DNA from: Mucilaginibacter sp.
Lineage (GTDB): Bacteria > Bacteroidota > Bacteroidia > Sphingobacteriales > Sphingobacteriaceae
NCBI GenBank assembly: GCA_028288025.1
Contig: JAQBOM010000003.1
Location: forward strand, 186,001 to 250,000
Direction of reading: 5' to 3'
Length of the DNA: 64,000 nucleotides
Part shown: positions 25,096 to 33,753 of the stretch, one piece after another
How the letters are laid out: the number at the start of each line of letters is the position of its first letter
How positions within the stretch are numbered: the stretch's first letter is position 1
Program-made: the position numbers and the translations under genes
The notes under the pieces: generated by a model
What the model was told of the DNA's origin: nothing
Seen by the model: only the letters and a program-made list of their open reading frames with translations
Databases searched by the model: none

Positions 25096-26271
25096 TTGAA
25101 AGAGTTACACGACATCGTAAAGGCGTTTGACATCGCCAATAAAGCCGGGAAACAAACGGCATTAGCCACAGTAGTGCTGGTGGAAGGGTCATCGTACCGC
25201 CGCGCAGGCGCGCGCATGCTGGTTACGGAAGACGGGGAACTGACTGGCGCTATAAGCGGCGGATGCCTGGAGGGCGACGCATTGAGAAAAGCCAGGCAGG
25301 TAATGGTGCAAAACAAACCTATGCTGGTAACTTACGATACAACCGATGAAGACGACGCTAAATTGGGCGTTGGCTTAGGTTGTAATGGAATAATCCACAT
25401 ACTTATTGAGCCCATATTTTCGGTTGAAAGGGATAATCCCATTCAATTATTCAAAATATTTTTAGGAAAGCGCGAGCCGGTGGTATTAATCACCATGTTT
25501 TCCTTAAATGACAAAAAAGGCCCCCAGCCCGGAACTTGCTTGCTGTTAAAACAGGATGAAACGCTAAAAGGAACTTTCCCCGATGCGGAAATAAAAGACG
25601 TTTTGCTGGCCGACGCCAAATATGTACTACAAAACGGCAACTCGGTAACCAAAACCTATGTGTATGGCAATAAGTTTACCTGTTTTATTGAACTGCTGCA
25701 GCCGGCGGTTTCACTGGTGGTATTTGGTGCAGGCAACGATGCAATACCGGTGGTACAATTCGCTTCCATTTTAGGCTGGCATATTACGTTAGTGGACGGA
25801 CGGGCAAATTATGCTGTTGCGGGCCGTTTTCCCCTGGCTAAAAAGATAATTATTTCAAAGCCTGAACTGGCCTTATCGCAACTTACGTTAGATGAACGTA
25901 CCGTAGTTATTTTAATGACGCATAATTATAACTACGATATGGCGATGTTAAAGCAGCTATTGCCGCTTGAACTGCATTATGTGGCTGCCCTTGGCCCGAA
26001 AAAAAGACTGGAACGCATGTTCGATGAGTTGCGAAATGAGGGCATGAAGATTACTTCCGGGCAATTGGCAAGCATTTACGGGCCGGCAGGGCTGGATATC
26101 GGCTCGGAAAATTCGGACGAAATCGCCCTGTCTGTGATTGCTGAAATGCAAGCTGTATTAGCGAAACGAGCAGGAACCTCACTGCGGGATAAACCAACCA
26201 TCCACGATAGGGAACCGGAGTCGCTTATTCACCAGGAACTTATTCCTGTCGAAATCAATCATTTTAAATGA
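25096..26271 (+). CDS. XdhC/CoxI family molybdoenzyme maturation protein
   Basis: XdhC-type proteins bind the molybdenum cofactor and help its sulfuration and insertion into xanthine dehydrogenase or CO dehydrogenase-type enzymes. The 391-residue product has the N-terminal XdhC_CoxI domain (LATVVLVEGSSYRRAGARML, GAISGGCLEGDA) and the C-terminal Rossmann domain (LVVFGAGNDAIPVVQFA, TLVDGRANYA, AALGPKKRLERM, YGPAGLDIGSENSDEIALSV). There is no ATG in front of the conserved region; TTG at 25096 is the start. It overlaps the next gene by four bases. No target oxidase gene is present in the window. Confidence 0.92.
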   Translation: MKELHDIVKAFDIANKAGKQTALATVVLVEGSSYRRAGARMLVTEDGELTGAISGGCLEGDALRKARQVMVQNKPMLVTYDTTDEDDAKLGVGLGCNGIIHILIEPIFSVERDNPIQLFKIFLGKREPVVLITMFSLNDKKGPQPGTCLLLKQDETLKGTFPDAEIKDVLLADAKYVLQNGNSVTKTYVYGNKFTCFIELLQPAVSLVVFGAGNDAIPVVQFASILGWHITLVDGRANYAVAGRFPLAKKIIISKPELALSQLTLDERTVVILMTHNYNYDMAMLKQLLPLELHYVAALGPKKRLERMFDELRNEGMKITSGQLASIYGPAGLDIGSENSDEIALSVIAEMQAVLAKRAGTSLRDKPTIHDREPESLIHQELIPVEINHFK

Positions 26272-26840
26272 CCGGCCTCGTTATCCTCGCGGCCGGCGCT
26301 TCGACTCGCCTGGGCCAACCCAAACAAAACCTCGTCTATCAAAACAAAACACTTCTTCAACAGGCAATTGAAACAGCCCTGGCCTCTGTATGCCGGCCAG
26401 TAATAGTCATACTGGGTGCAAACACCGAAGTGACCAGGCCAACCATTGAAACACAGCCGGTTCATATCTTTCATAATAAAGACTGGAAAGAAGGCATTGC
26501 ATCTTCCATCAGGCTGGGGGTAGCCGAATTGAAAAAATTTGAGCCGGCTATAACCTCAATTATTTTAATGCTTTGCGATCAGCCTTTTATAACCACATCT
26601 CTGCTCAATGAACTTGTTCACGCTAAAGAAAAGAATGGAATAATAGCCTGCGCCTACAATGACACCATTGGCGTACCCGTTTTATTTGATGCTAAATATT
26701 TCGACGAGCTTTCGTTGTTGACAGGTGCAGATGGCGCTAAAAAACTTTTAGTGAAATATCACGATAAGGTCTTTACCGTATCTTTTCCCCAGGGAAGTAT
26801 AGATATAGATACGGTTGAGGACTTTGAAAGAATTAAGTAA
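26268..26840 (+). CDS. MocA-like molybdenum cofactor nucleotidyltransferase
   Basis: NTP transferase of 190 residues with the MobA/MocA signature LVILAAGASTRLGQPKQ at the N-terminus, LGANTEV, WKEGIASSIRLGV, the metal-binding LMLCDQPFIT and the ending DIDTVEDFERI. The EGIASSI pattern and partnership with XdhC point to MocA (CTP transfer, cofactor for xanthine dehydrogenase family) and not to MobA. It overlaps the XdhC gene by an ATGA, so the two are coupled. Confidence 0.9.
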   Translation: MTGLVILAAGASTRLGQPKQNLVYQNKTLLQQAIETALASVCRPVIVILGANTEVTRPTIETQPVHIFHNKDWKEGIASSIRLGVAELKKFEPAITSIILMLCDQPFITTSLLNELVHAKEKNGIIACAYNDTIGVPVLFDAKYFDELSLLTGADGAKKLLVKYHDKVFTVSFPQGSIDIDTVEDFERIK

Positions 26841-26857
26841 ACTTAAACTTACCGGCT

Positions 26858-28033
26858 TTATTTCAAAAACTTATAAATCGTAACCGTTTTATAAACATCA
26901 CCCGGTTTAAGCACAGTTGACGGGAATTGCGGCTGGTTCGGAGAGTCGGGAAAATGCTGCGTTTCCATGGCAAAGCCGGTGCGGCGCTCATCCTTTTTCC
27001 CGCCAAGCATGGTATGATCTCCCGACATAAAATTGCCGCTGTAAAATTGCAAACCAGGCTCAGTGGTAAATATTTCCATTTTGATGCCACTTTGGTCGCC
27101 GGTAACCGCCGCGATTGGTGTATTAATGTCGTGTTTATCCAGTACAAAATTATGGTCGTAGCCTTTGCCTCTTTTTAATTGTTCGTCGTTGTTATCTATC
27201 CGGCTGCCGATAGTCGCTGGTTTCGTGAAATCAAAAGGTGTACCTGCAACCGACTGAATTTTTCCAGTTGGAATTAATACAGAATCAACAGGTGTAAAAT
27301 TAGCCGCTTTCAATTCAACCAGGTGGTTCAAAATGGTGCCACTACCAACGCCGTTAAGGTTAAAATACGAATGGTTGGTTAAGTTTACTATGGTTGTTTT
27401 ATCAGTAGTCGCCTCATAGCTTATCTTAAACGCATTGTCATCTGTCAGTTCGTAGGTTACTTTGCAATTGAGATTGCCCGGAAAACCTTCTTCCATATCT
27501 TTTGACAGATACGTAAATGTAATGGATTGGCTGTTTATCTGTTTAACATCCCATATTACATCATTAAATCCTTTTTTTCCGCCGTGCAGCGTATTGGGTT
27601 TGTTATTTATGTACAGATCGTAGCCATGGCCATCCAGCACAAAATGGCCTTTGGCTATGCGGTTGCCGTAACGTCCTACCGTGGCACCATAATAGGCGGA
27701 CATTGCCTTTTTATAGCCATCGATATTATCAAACCCTATTACCACATCCGTTAACTTTCCCGCTTTATCGGGCACAGCGAGGCTGAGCAGGTGTGCGCCG
27801 TAATTTGTAACGGCGGCGGTTACGCCATTTTTATTTTTTAATATATAAAAGTGAGACTGTTTGCCATCAATTGTCTTTTCAAATCCTGCAGCAGGCGGTA
27901 AAATTATCAAGGTGGTTGTATCGGTCATAATCGTTGTAGCAGATGTTTTATGGGCAGGCTGATTACAAGCAGCCAAAGATAAAATACAAGCCGGTAAAAG
28001 TACAGCCTGGAGATGTTTAAAAAGGATATTCAT
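26858..28033 (-). CDS. Aldose 1-epimerase, secreted lipoprotein
   Basis: Galactose-mutarotase-family enzyme of 391 residues that interconverts alpha and beta anomers of aldoses. The start MNILFKHLQAVLLPACILSL is followed by a lipobox (LAAC), so it is probably a periplasmic or outer-membrane lipoprotein. Family motifs are VTNYGAHLLSLAVPDK, GRYGNRIAKGHFVLDG, NTLHGGKKGFNDVIWD, NLTNHSYFNLNG with the catalytic histidine, and the C-terminal GFAMETQHFPDSPNQPQFP with the catalytic glutamate. It converges with the MocA-like gene 17 bases away and does not clearly belong to an operon. Confidence 0.93.
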   Translation of the reverse strand: MNILFKHLQAVLLPACILSLAACNQPAHKTSATTIMTDTTTLIILPPAAGFEKTIDGKQSHFYILKNKNGVTAAVTNYGAHLLSLAVPDKAGKLTDVVIGFDNIDGYKKAMSAYYGATVGRYGNRIAKGHFVLDGHGYDLYINNKPNTLHGGKKGFNDVIWDVKQINSQSITFTYLSKDMEEGFPGNLNCKVTYELTDDNAFKISYEATTDKTTIVNLTNHSYFNLNGVGSGTILNHLVELKAANFTPVDSVLIPTGKIQSVAGTPFDFTKPATIGSRIDNNDEQLKRGKGYDHNFVLDKHDINTPIAAVTGDQSGIKMEIFTTEPGLQFYSGNFMSGDHTMLGGKKDERRTGFAMETQHFPDSPNQPQFPSTVLKPGDVYKTVTIYKFLK

Positions 28034-28094
28034 CAGTTGCTAAATTAATAAATGAATTATTGTTCGGTTAATTTATCCTCAATAAAAACAAACG

Positions 28095-28964
28095 TTAAAA
28101 CTCCAGTTCGCCAAGCTGAACTACGGCACTATCGCAAATATAAGTAGGCACAATTCCCGTTGCCGTTATCCGCGTTTCAACTTCATTGGGGAGTGTATTT
28201 CCGGTTAACACCAGTACCGTATCCAGGCCAAATTTGTTGCCGCCTAATATATCCGTATGCAGTGTATCGCCTACCATTACTATTTCCTGCTTGTTTATGG
28301 CCCGGTATTCCCGTATCAGGTCGTACGCGAACATAAACATTTGTGAGTCCGGCTTCCCGAAACGGATAAACTCCTTACCCACAATGTTTTCTATCATAGA
28401 CGCTATCCCGCCAATCGCAATAGATACATCATGTACCGAAAGCGGGTAGGCATGATCAGTGTTGGCCACAATAACAGGGATCGTTCTTTTACGCAAAATA
28501 TTAACCGCCTTGTTCAGGTCATCAAACCAGTTAAAGCCTTCATCGTCCAGGAATATCAGCGCATTCACTTTATCGATATTAGTGCTGTTTACTTCGCTTA
28601 CGGGCAACGTGTGCAATCCGGAAGTATCGATATAATGAGCGGAGTCGGGTGTGCCGAGGTAAGCAACTATGCCATCTTTTACCTTCAGGTCCAAATATTC
28701 CTTGGTCAGCATACCTGATGAAACAATACGATCGGATGTAATAGCGGTCAATCCCATCCTGTGATAGGATTCTGCTAATTGCGCCGGACTGCGCGATGCA
28801 TCATTGGTAACAATATAATACTCTTTTTTTTCAGCATCGAGGTAAGCAAAGGTTTTTTCGATGCCTGGTACCAGCCCCTGGTAGGTTTTAATCACACCAA
28901 ATGCGTCAAAGAAAACGATGTTATACCTGTCGATTATCGATTTAAAGTTTTCGATGCGTTTCAT
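28095..28964 (-). CDS. HAD-IIA family hydrolase (TIGR01459-like)
   Basis: Haloacid dehalogenase-like phosphatase of 289 residues with a C2-type cap. Motif I is D20-A-F-G-V (VFFDAFGVIKTYQG), without the second aspartate of DxD, as is common in the TIGR01459 branch. Motif II is VTNDASRS, the lysine motif is RFGKPDSQMF and motif IV is MVGDTLHTDILGGNKFGLD. The ATG at 28964 is chosen; the longer reading frame runs into a GTTGTAA repeat array. It is the last gene of a trio with a kinase-like protein and a glutamine-synthetase-like ligase. Substrate is unknown. Confidence 0.85.
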   Translation of the reverse strand: MKRIENFKSIIDRYNIVFFDAFGVIKTYQGLVPGIEKTFAYLDAEKKEYYIVTNDASRSPAQLAESYHRMGLTAITSDRIVSSGMLTKEYLDLKVKDGIVAYLGTPDSAHYIDTSGLHTLPVSEVNSTNIDKVNALIFLDDEGFNWFDDLNKAVNILRKRTIPVIVANTDHAYPLSVHDVSIAIGGIASMIENIVGKEFIRFGKPDSQMFMFAYDLIREYRAINKQEIVMVGDTLHTDILGGNKFGLDTVLVLTGNTLPNEVETRITATGIVPTYICDSAVVQLGELEF

Positions 28965-29056
28965 GTGTGTTATAAAAGTTGTAGATGTTGTAAAGGTTGT
29001 AAGGGTTGAATTCTTAATAACTTTTTCAACCACTACAACATTTACAACCTATTTCA
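28965..29056. repeat. Palindromic intergenic array, GTTGTAA word
   Basis: Left half in plus orientation: AAAGTTGTAGATGTTGTAAA, GGTTGTAAGGGTTG (28975-29008); right half: TTTTTCAACCACTACAACAT and TTACAACCT (29021-29051), the reverse complement of the same word. It separates the HAD gene from the kinase-like gene on the minus strand and produced a spurious N-terminal extension (TTFTTSTTF-like) in the longer HAD frame. Confidence 0.75.
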
Positions 29057-29059
29057 AAC

Positions 29060-30178
29060 CTATCTTATCCCCAACGCGTCAATAATCTTTTCTGCATTAA
29101 AATCCCGGTCGACTGAGGGTAAATATATCTCGAAAGCCTCGGACTGCAATTTTTTTGCGTACTGTTCATTGAAAAAGTACTTGCCGTCTTTTATCACGTA
29201 ATTTAATATAAAAAAACGGTAAGCTTCCTTTAAAAACCTGATCTCGTCGGCTGTTACAGGGTTTATTTTATGATATTCCTTCAAAAAAACAATAAACCTG
29301 TCCTCCATCATGGTGTTGATAACGTAACTGAATACCGTTCGGTCACCAACGTCTGACACTACCCTGCTAAAAAAATAAAAATCGAGCAAGCGGTAACTCA
29401 TCCTGAACCAGTCGTAATCCCAGCGTGAATACAGCTCCAGGTTTGATGTGACCGAAAAATTGCCAATATTCCAATCAATGAAAACCGGGATTATCTCGAA
29501 CGATTTCATATTGTAATTGGATCGGTTTTTCAGGAACAGGTCGCAGTGGTATTTTAAAAAATCGACCTGCATGGCCGTCCCGAAATTTTTCTCGTTGGTT
29601 TCCAGCTGATGCTGTAAGGCAAAAATATCGGTACGTAAAGTCTTGGATGATTTTGGCAGCACGTTTTTTACACGCGAACATGCCTTATGAAATTTGCCGA
29701 GCTGCTGGCCCAGCTTCTTAATGTGATGTTCCTCAAGTCGCCGGGGCAAGCTGTCGAGTATACGGCTTGGGTTATAAAAAATAACCCAGGCATCCGTTTT
29801 GCCATGCTTGTACCGGTAAATATAAACCCGGTTGTTTTTTAACAACGATTTTGCCAGCAGGTTCTCAAAGGGATAAAGCAGGTTATTCGACAGGCTATGG
29901 ATGATGCGGTGGTCCTCTTTAAAATGCTCGTATTTGCCAAAGTATGAGAGTTTGGCAATAACCATATCATCATCCTTGAAGGTGATGCGGAACACGTGGT
30001 TGGTTGAAACCATCGCGCTGATATCTTCGATCTTTTTGATAGATTTTGAAGCATCATAACCTTCCCAGGCCTTTATTAAAATCTCTTCATAATCCAGTTG
30101 TATTTCAACTTTCGAAGCCCTTACCGGGAACAATGGACTAATAAGGTTTTCAGGATGTAATTCGATCTCTTTACTCAC
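29060..30178 (-). CDS. Aminoglycoside-phosphotransferase-like kinase
   Basis: Protein-kinase-fold small-molecule kinase of 372 residues. The N-lobe contains the nucleotide-binding lysine stretch MVIAKLSYF; the C-lobe shows IPVFIDWNIGNFSV, a variant of the HGDxxxxN catalytic loop in which the usual HGD reads IDW, and SRWDYDWFRMSYRLLDFYF for the DxD/metal segment. This is close to the APH/choline kinase superfamily (also used by ethanolamine, homoserine and fructosamine kinases). The unusual catalytic loop means activity is uncertain. It lies 8 bases after the GS-like gene on the same strand, and precedes the HAD gene. Confidence 0.75.
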   Translation of the reverse strand: MSKEIELHPENLISPLFPVRASKVEIQLDYEEILIKAWEGYDASKSIKKIEDISAMVSTNHVFRITFKDDDMVIAKLSYFGKYEHFKEDHRIIHSLSNNLLYPFENLLAKSLLKNNRVYIYRYKHGKTDAWVIFYNPSRILDSLPRRLEEHHIKKLGQQLGKFHKACSRVKNVLPKSSKTLRTDIFALQHQLETNEKNFGTAMQVDFLKYHCDLFLKNRSNYNMKSFEIIPVFIDWNIGNFSVTSNLELYSRWDYDWFRMSYRLLDFYFFSRVVSDVGDRTVFSYVINTMMEDRFIVFLKEYHKINPVTADEIRFLKEAYRFFILNYVIKDGKYFFNEQYAKKLQSEAFEIYLPSVDRDFNAEKIIDALGIR

Positions 30179-30186
30179 GGCAGCTA

Positions 30187-31545
30187 TTATATAATTTCAA
30201 AATACCTCTTCAGCTCCCAATCGGTTACGCTTTTCGCGAATTGGCGGCATTCCCACAAACGCGTGTTGGTAAAATGGTCAACAAACGGTTCGCCAAACAA
30301 TTCTTTGGCTACAGCCGACTCTCTCATTTGAATTGAGGCGTCGTACAGGTTTGATGCGATACTGCCATTCTTTTTATCCAGGTAGCCGTTGCCTTTGGTT
30401 GGAGGTGTATCTAACGAAAGTTTATTTTTTATGCCATATAACCCTGAGGCTAACGCAGCGGCCATGGCAAGGTATGGGTTGGTATCCGCCCCGGGGATGC
30501 GGGTCTCCAACCGGGTATAAGTTTCGGATGGATGTAAAACGCGGAAAGCTGTAGTGCGGTTTTCAACACCCCACGTCATAGTGGTCGGCGCCCACGCCCC
30601 TTCAACCAGTCGTTTATAGCTGTTAATGGTAGGCGCGTACATCGGCAACAAATGTGGCAGGCAATACAACTGGCCTGCCAGGTACTGCTTATGCAGATCG
30701 CTCATATTGTACTGATCATCTGCACGGTAAAAAAGATTTTGGGATTGGTCTTTGGTCCACAGACTTTGGTGGATATGTCCGCCGCAGCCAGGCAGGTTTT
30801 CGTTCCACTTGGCCATAAATGAGGCCATGATGCCATGTTTGTATGCTATCTCCTTAACGGCTGTTTTAAACAACACCGCACTATCGGCGGCCTTTAAAAC
30901 GTGATCGTGCATAAGGGCGGCTTCAAATACCCCGGGACCGGTTTCGGTATGCATTCCCTCTACCGGTATATTAAATTTTAGCAGTTGGTTAAATAAGCCG
31001 CTATAAAAATCGTCCTGCTGCGAGGTGCGCAAAATTGAATAGCCAAACATTCCCGGCGTAAGGGTTTCTAATTTACTAAAATCTTTTTCCTTCAGGGTTT
31101 GGGGCGTTTCCCTGAAGTTGAACCACTCAAATTCCTGCGCAAACTCCGGGTGATAACCCATGTCCGCACACTGCCTGGCAATTCTTTTAAGCAAGCTGCG
31201 GGGGCACACCGCCAGGTCGTTTCGGTCAGCTTTACTAAAGTCGGCCAAAAAAAAGGGAATATCATTCTGCCATGGTACGGTACGAAAAGTAGAAAGATCA
31301 ACACGCGCGGGCTGGTCGGGATAGCCGGTATGCCAGCCGGTGTGTTGTACATTATCGTAAACGGCATCGCTGCTGTCCCAGCCAAATACCACGTCGCAAA
31401 AGCCATAGCCATCTTTAAGGCCATCGACAAATTTTTTATGGTGAATTACTTTTCCGCGTAAAACGCCGTCGATGTCGGCGAAAGCGAATTTTATTTTTTT
31501 TATATCGTTTTCCTTCAGGTAGGAAATGATCTGTTCCTCATTCAT
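30187..31545 (-). CDS. Glutamine-synthetase-like ligase
   Basis: Member of the glutamine synthetase superfamily, 452 residues, of the PuuA/GlnT-like gamma-glutamyl-amide ligase type and not housekeeping GlnA. The N-terminal beta-grasp domain reads IKKIKFAFADIDGVLRGKVI; the catalytic domain has the metal motif EFAQEFEWFNF, ETGPGVFEAAL, CGGHIHQSLW (ATP-binding GGHxHxS), ENRTTAFRV and TRLETRIPGADTNPYLAMAA. Such enzymes join glutamate to amines such as putrescine or ethanolamine. The gene heads a trio with a kinase-like protein (8 bases) and a HAD phosphatase. Its amine substrate cannot be read from sequence. Confidence 0.88.
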   Translation of the reverse strand: MNEEQIISYLKENDIKKIKFAFADIDGVLRGKVIHHKKFVDGLKDGYGFCDVVFGWDSSDAVYDNVQHTGWHTGYPDQPARVDLSTFRTVPWQNDIPFFLADFSKADRNDLAVCPRSLLKRIARQCADMGYHPEFAQEFEWFNFRETPQTLKEKDFSKLETLTPGMFGYSILRTSQQDDFYSGLFNQLLKFNIPVEGMHTETGPGVFEAALMHDHVLKAADSAVLFKTAVKEIAYKHGIMASFMAKWNENLPGCGGHIHQSLWTKDQSQNLFYRADDQYNMSDLHKQYLAGQLYCLPHLLPMYAPTINSYKRLVEGAWAPTTMTWGVENRTTAFRVLHPSETYTRLETRIPGADTNPYLAMAAALASGLYGIKNKLSLDTPPTKGNGYLDKKNGSIASNLYDASIQMRESAVAKELFGEPFVDHFTNTRLWECRQFAKSVTDWELKRYFEII

Positions 31546-31634
31546 GATATGTGCAACATAATTGGCGGGGCAATTTAAGCAAGATAAGTAGAATGCTGAA
31601 CAATAAAATCAATCTGTTTGTTTGTTCATCCCTG

Positions 31635-31657
31635 TTGTCTGTGTCCTCACAGGCAAC
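31635..31657. repeat. 23-bp dispersed repeat, copy 2
   Basis: Identical to 19185-19207: starts TTGTCTGTGTCCTCACAGGC. Lies in the 210-base gap between the two glutamine-synthetase-type genes; apart from this repeat and a terminator the gap holds nothing recognisable. Confidence 0.7.
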
Positions 31658-31707
31658 TTCCGTATTGTTTATGTGGGCTCAAACAATGGGAAGGGAAAGA
31701 AAAAAAA

Positions 31708-31730
31708 ATCCCCCGGCTAAGCCAGGGGAT
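31708..31730 (-). terminator. Intrinsic terminator of the GlnII gene
   Basis: On the minus strand ATCCCCTGGCTTAGCCGGGG folds into a stem (GGC/GCC and ATCCCC/GGGGAT around a TTA loop) followed by a run of eight or more T. It lies 26 bases after the glutamine synthetase stop. Confidence 0.85.
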
Positions 31731-31755
31731 CGGTAATATATTGCAGTTAGGGTGA

Positions 31756-32766
31756 TTAAACTTTTGCTGATTTAACAGTTTTAATAATAACCGCCGCAAC
31801 TTTATACGGATCGGCAGCTGAATTCGGACGACGATCTTCCAGGTAACCTTTCCATCCTTTTTGAACGGTATATAAAGGAATACGGATAGATGCGCCGCGG
31901 TCAGATACGCCATAGCTGTAATCATTGATAGAAGCTGTTTCGTGCTTACCGGTTAAACGCAGCTCATTATGTGCGCCATATACCGCTATACACTCAGCAA
32001 CTGCAGGACGAAAAGCCTCGCAAATTTTATCATAAACTTCTTTGCTTCCGCAAGTCCGCAAAGTAGTGTTTGAGAAGTTAGCGTGCATACCCGAACCATT
32101 CCAGTCTAATTCGCCAAGCGGTTTGCAATGCCAATTGATTGAAACGCCATGGGCCTCGCCTATTCTTTCTAATAAATAACGGGCAACCCATATCTGGTCG
32201 CCGGCTTCTTTGGCGCCTTTTGCAAAAATCTGGAACTCCCATTGTCCTGCAGCAACCTCGCCGTTTATACCTTCAACATTTAAGCCTGCTTCCAGACAAG
32301 TATCTAAATGCTCTTCAACAATTTCACGTCCGTAAGCATTTTTTGCGCCTACCGAGCAATAGTATGGGCCTTGCGGTGCAGGGTAACCCCCTGCCGGAAA
32401 ACCAAGTGGTTTATCGGTTTCAGGATCCCATAAAAAATATTCCTGCTCAAAACCGAACCAAAAATCATTGTCATCATCCTGGATAGTAGCGCGGCCGTTT
32501 GACGGATGTGCTTTACCGGTTGAATCCATTACTTCGCACATTACCAGGTAAGCATCCAATCTTCCCGGATCTTTACAAATAAAAACAGGCTTCAATACAC
32601 AATCTGAAGAGCCACCAGGCGCCTGTTCGGTCGACGAACCGTCAAAGCTCCAATCCGGACAATCAGCTAATTTTCCGCTGAAGTCATCTACAATTTTTGT
32701 TTTACTGCGCAGGCTTTGAGTGGGTTTGTAACCATCAAGCCAAATGTACTCAAGTTTAGTTGCCAT
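31756..32766 (-). CDS. Glutamine synthetase, eukaryotic-like GlnII type
   Basis: Makes glutamine from glutamate and ammonia with ATP. The 336-residue length and motifs are those of the short GSII class: MATKLEYIWLDGYKPTQSLR, WSFDGSSTEQAPGGSSDCVL, WFGFEQEYFLWD (metal-binding Glu), GPYYCSVGAKNAYGR, NVEGINGEVAAGQWEFQI, SGMHANFSNTT (ATP site) and YSYGVSDRGASIRIP. No adenylylation-loop tyrosine of GSI type is expected in this class. A long AT-rich leader and its own terminator suggest a separate transcription unit. Confidence 0.95.
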   Translation of the reverse strand: MATKLEYIWLDGYKPTQSLRSKTKIVDDFSGKLADCPDWSFDGSSTEQAPGGSSDCVLKPVFICKDPGRLDAYLVMCEVMDSTGKAHPSNGRATIQDDDNDFWFGFEQEYFLWDPETDKPLGFPAGGYPAPQGPYYCSVGAKNAYGREIVEEHLDTCLEAGLNVEGINGEVAAGQWEFQIFAKGAKEAGDQIWVARYLLERIGEAHGVSINWHCKPLGELDWNGSGMHANFSNTTLRTCGSKEVYDKICEAFRPAVAECIAVYGAHNELRLTGKHETASINDYSYGVSDRGASIRIPLYTVQKGWKGYLEDRRPNSAADPYKVAAVIIKTVKSAKV

Positions 32767-32987
32767 CTTTTGATAATTTTTATTAATTTGGGTTCAGATT
32801 GTGTTATTTGTAACGTTATATACAATAATTGAGGCGAATTTAAACTATTTTTATAAAATTCATCATTAATTGTGGAAAAATTTAGTAATTTTTTCGGAAA
32901 GTAACATTTACACTACCAAAATCCATAAAAAATCCCAAATCCTATCGTATATTGTAACTAAAGCTTAAATAAAGGACCGGAAAAAGC

Positions 32988-33016
32988 AAAAGCCACATTG
33001 GATATATGTGGCTTTT
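32988..33016. terminator. Bidirectional-type hairpin between GlnII leader and lipoprotein gene
   Basis: AAAAGCCACAT (32988-32998) pairs with ATGTGGCTTTT (33006-33016). On the minus strand it follows the lipoprotein gene by 25 bases and ends in TTTTGCTTTTT, so it is the likely terminator of that gene. On the plus strand it also has a T run. The gap 32767-32987 otherwise shows only AT-rich sequence, presumably the GlnII promoter region. Confidence 0.8.
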
Positions 33017-33040
33017 TTAGTCCTTGTAGATTCTAAACCC

Positions 33041-33568
33041 TTACTTTGCCGACGCGACGCCCCAAAAACAACTATTCCTTATTTTTTTTAACGATGCGGT
33101 ATCGACCTGGGCATCATTGTCGAATTCGCCTTGCGAGTTTCGTAAATAAAACCTCGCGGTCGCATTATTATAAAGAAAGGTGGTAATAGATTTAGGCTTG
33201 CTGCTAGTTTTTTCGTTCACATCTATCTCCATTCCGTTAATTATTTTATTGCCAGCCCCTATTTCTTTTGGTTTTGTTGATGTGATCCAGTTTACGTCGT
33301 AAATAATTTTTTGCTGAGGAACCAGGGCGGTGACTTTTTTATAACTATCGGTTTTTTGTATAATTTGAAGCAGGCATTTAACACAAGGTTCCGAAACCGT
33401 GGCGTTACCGTAGTTCTTTTCGGGGTTATTTATAACGCTGTCCTTTTTTCCATTTACTGTGACAACGGTCTTAGTTATATTATTCGATATAGGTTTTGGT
33501 TTTGAGTGATCGCAGGCGGCCAGGCCGACAAGCAATAAACCGGTTAAAGCAAGATGTTCTATTTTCAT
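33041..33568 (-). CDS. Hypothetical lipoprotein
   Basis: Unrecognised protein of 175 residues. The N-terminus MKIEHLALTGLLLVGLAACD has a hydrophobic stretch with a lipobox (LAAC), so it is probably an envelope lipoprotein. The mature part contains two cysteines in SEPCVKCLLQII, a CxxC pair, and later NSCFWG. Nothing in it suggests an enzyme. It is bounded by a terminator downstream and by a repeat-bearing gap and the divergent mdh upstream, so it is likely a single-gene unit. Confidence 0.75.
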   Translation of the reverse strand: MKIEHLALTGLLLVGLAACDHSKPKPISNNITKTVVTVNGKKDSVINNPEKNYGNATVSEPCVKCLLQIIQKTDSYKKVTALVPQQKIIYDVNWITSTKPKEIGAGNKIINGMEIDVNEKTSSKPKSITTFLYNNATARFYLRNSQGEFDNDAQVDTASLKKIRNSCFWGVASAK

Positions 33569-33658
33569 GATCGGTAATTAATATACGTATATACATCCTG
33601 CGAAATGATTTGTTTAGTCGGTCTAGGTTCCAAACGCTGCAATTTATATTTTTCAAGT

Positions 33659-33699
33659 AAAAAAATCCGAAATCGAACTTCCGAAATCCGAAATCCCCA
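33659..33699. repeat. TTTCGGAT-word array, one arm
   Basis: AAAAATCCGAAATCGAACTT and CCGAAATCCGAAATCCCC are the right-arm words of the arrays at 3005-3119 and 63592-63733. No clear left arm is present, so this looks like a remnant. It lies upstream of mdh. Confidence 0.6.
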
Positions 33700-33753
33700 T
33701 ATAATCTCTATCTTCGGCCAATTTATTGTTCCATCTAAAAACTTAAATATATT

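Noticed and set aside
28965..29033. Longer HAD protein starting at 29033
   Set aside because: The added residues come from the GTTGTAA array (Thr/Phe-rich); the family start is MKRIENF at 28964.
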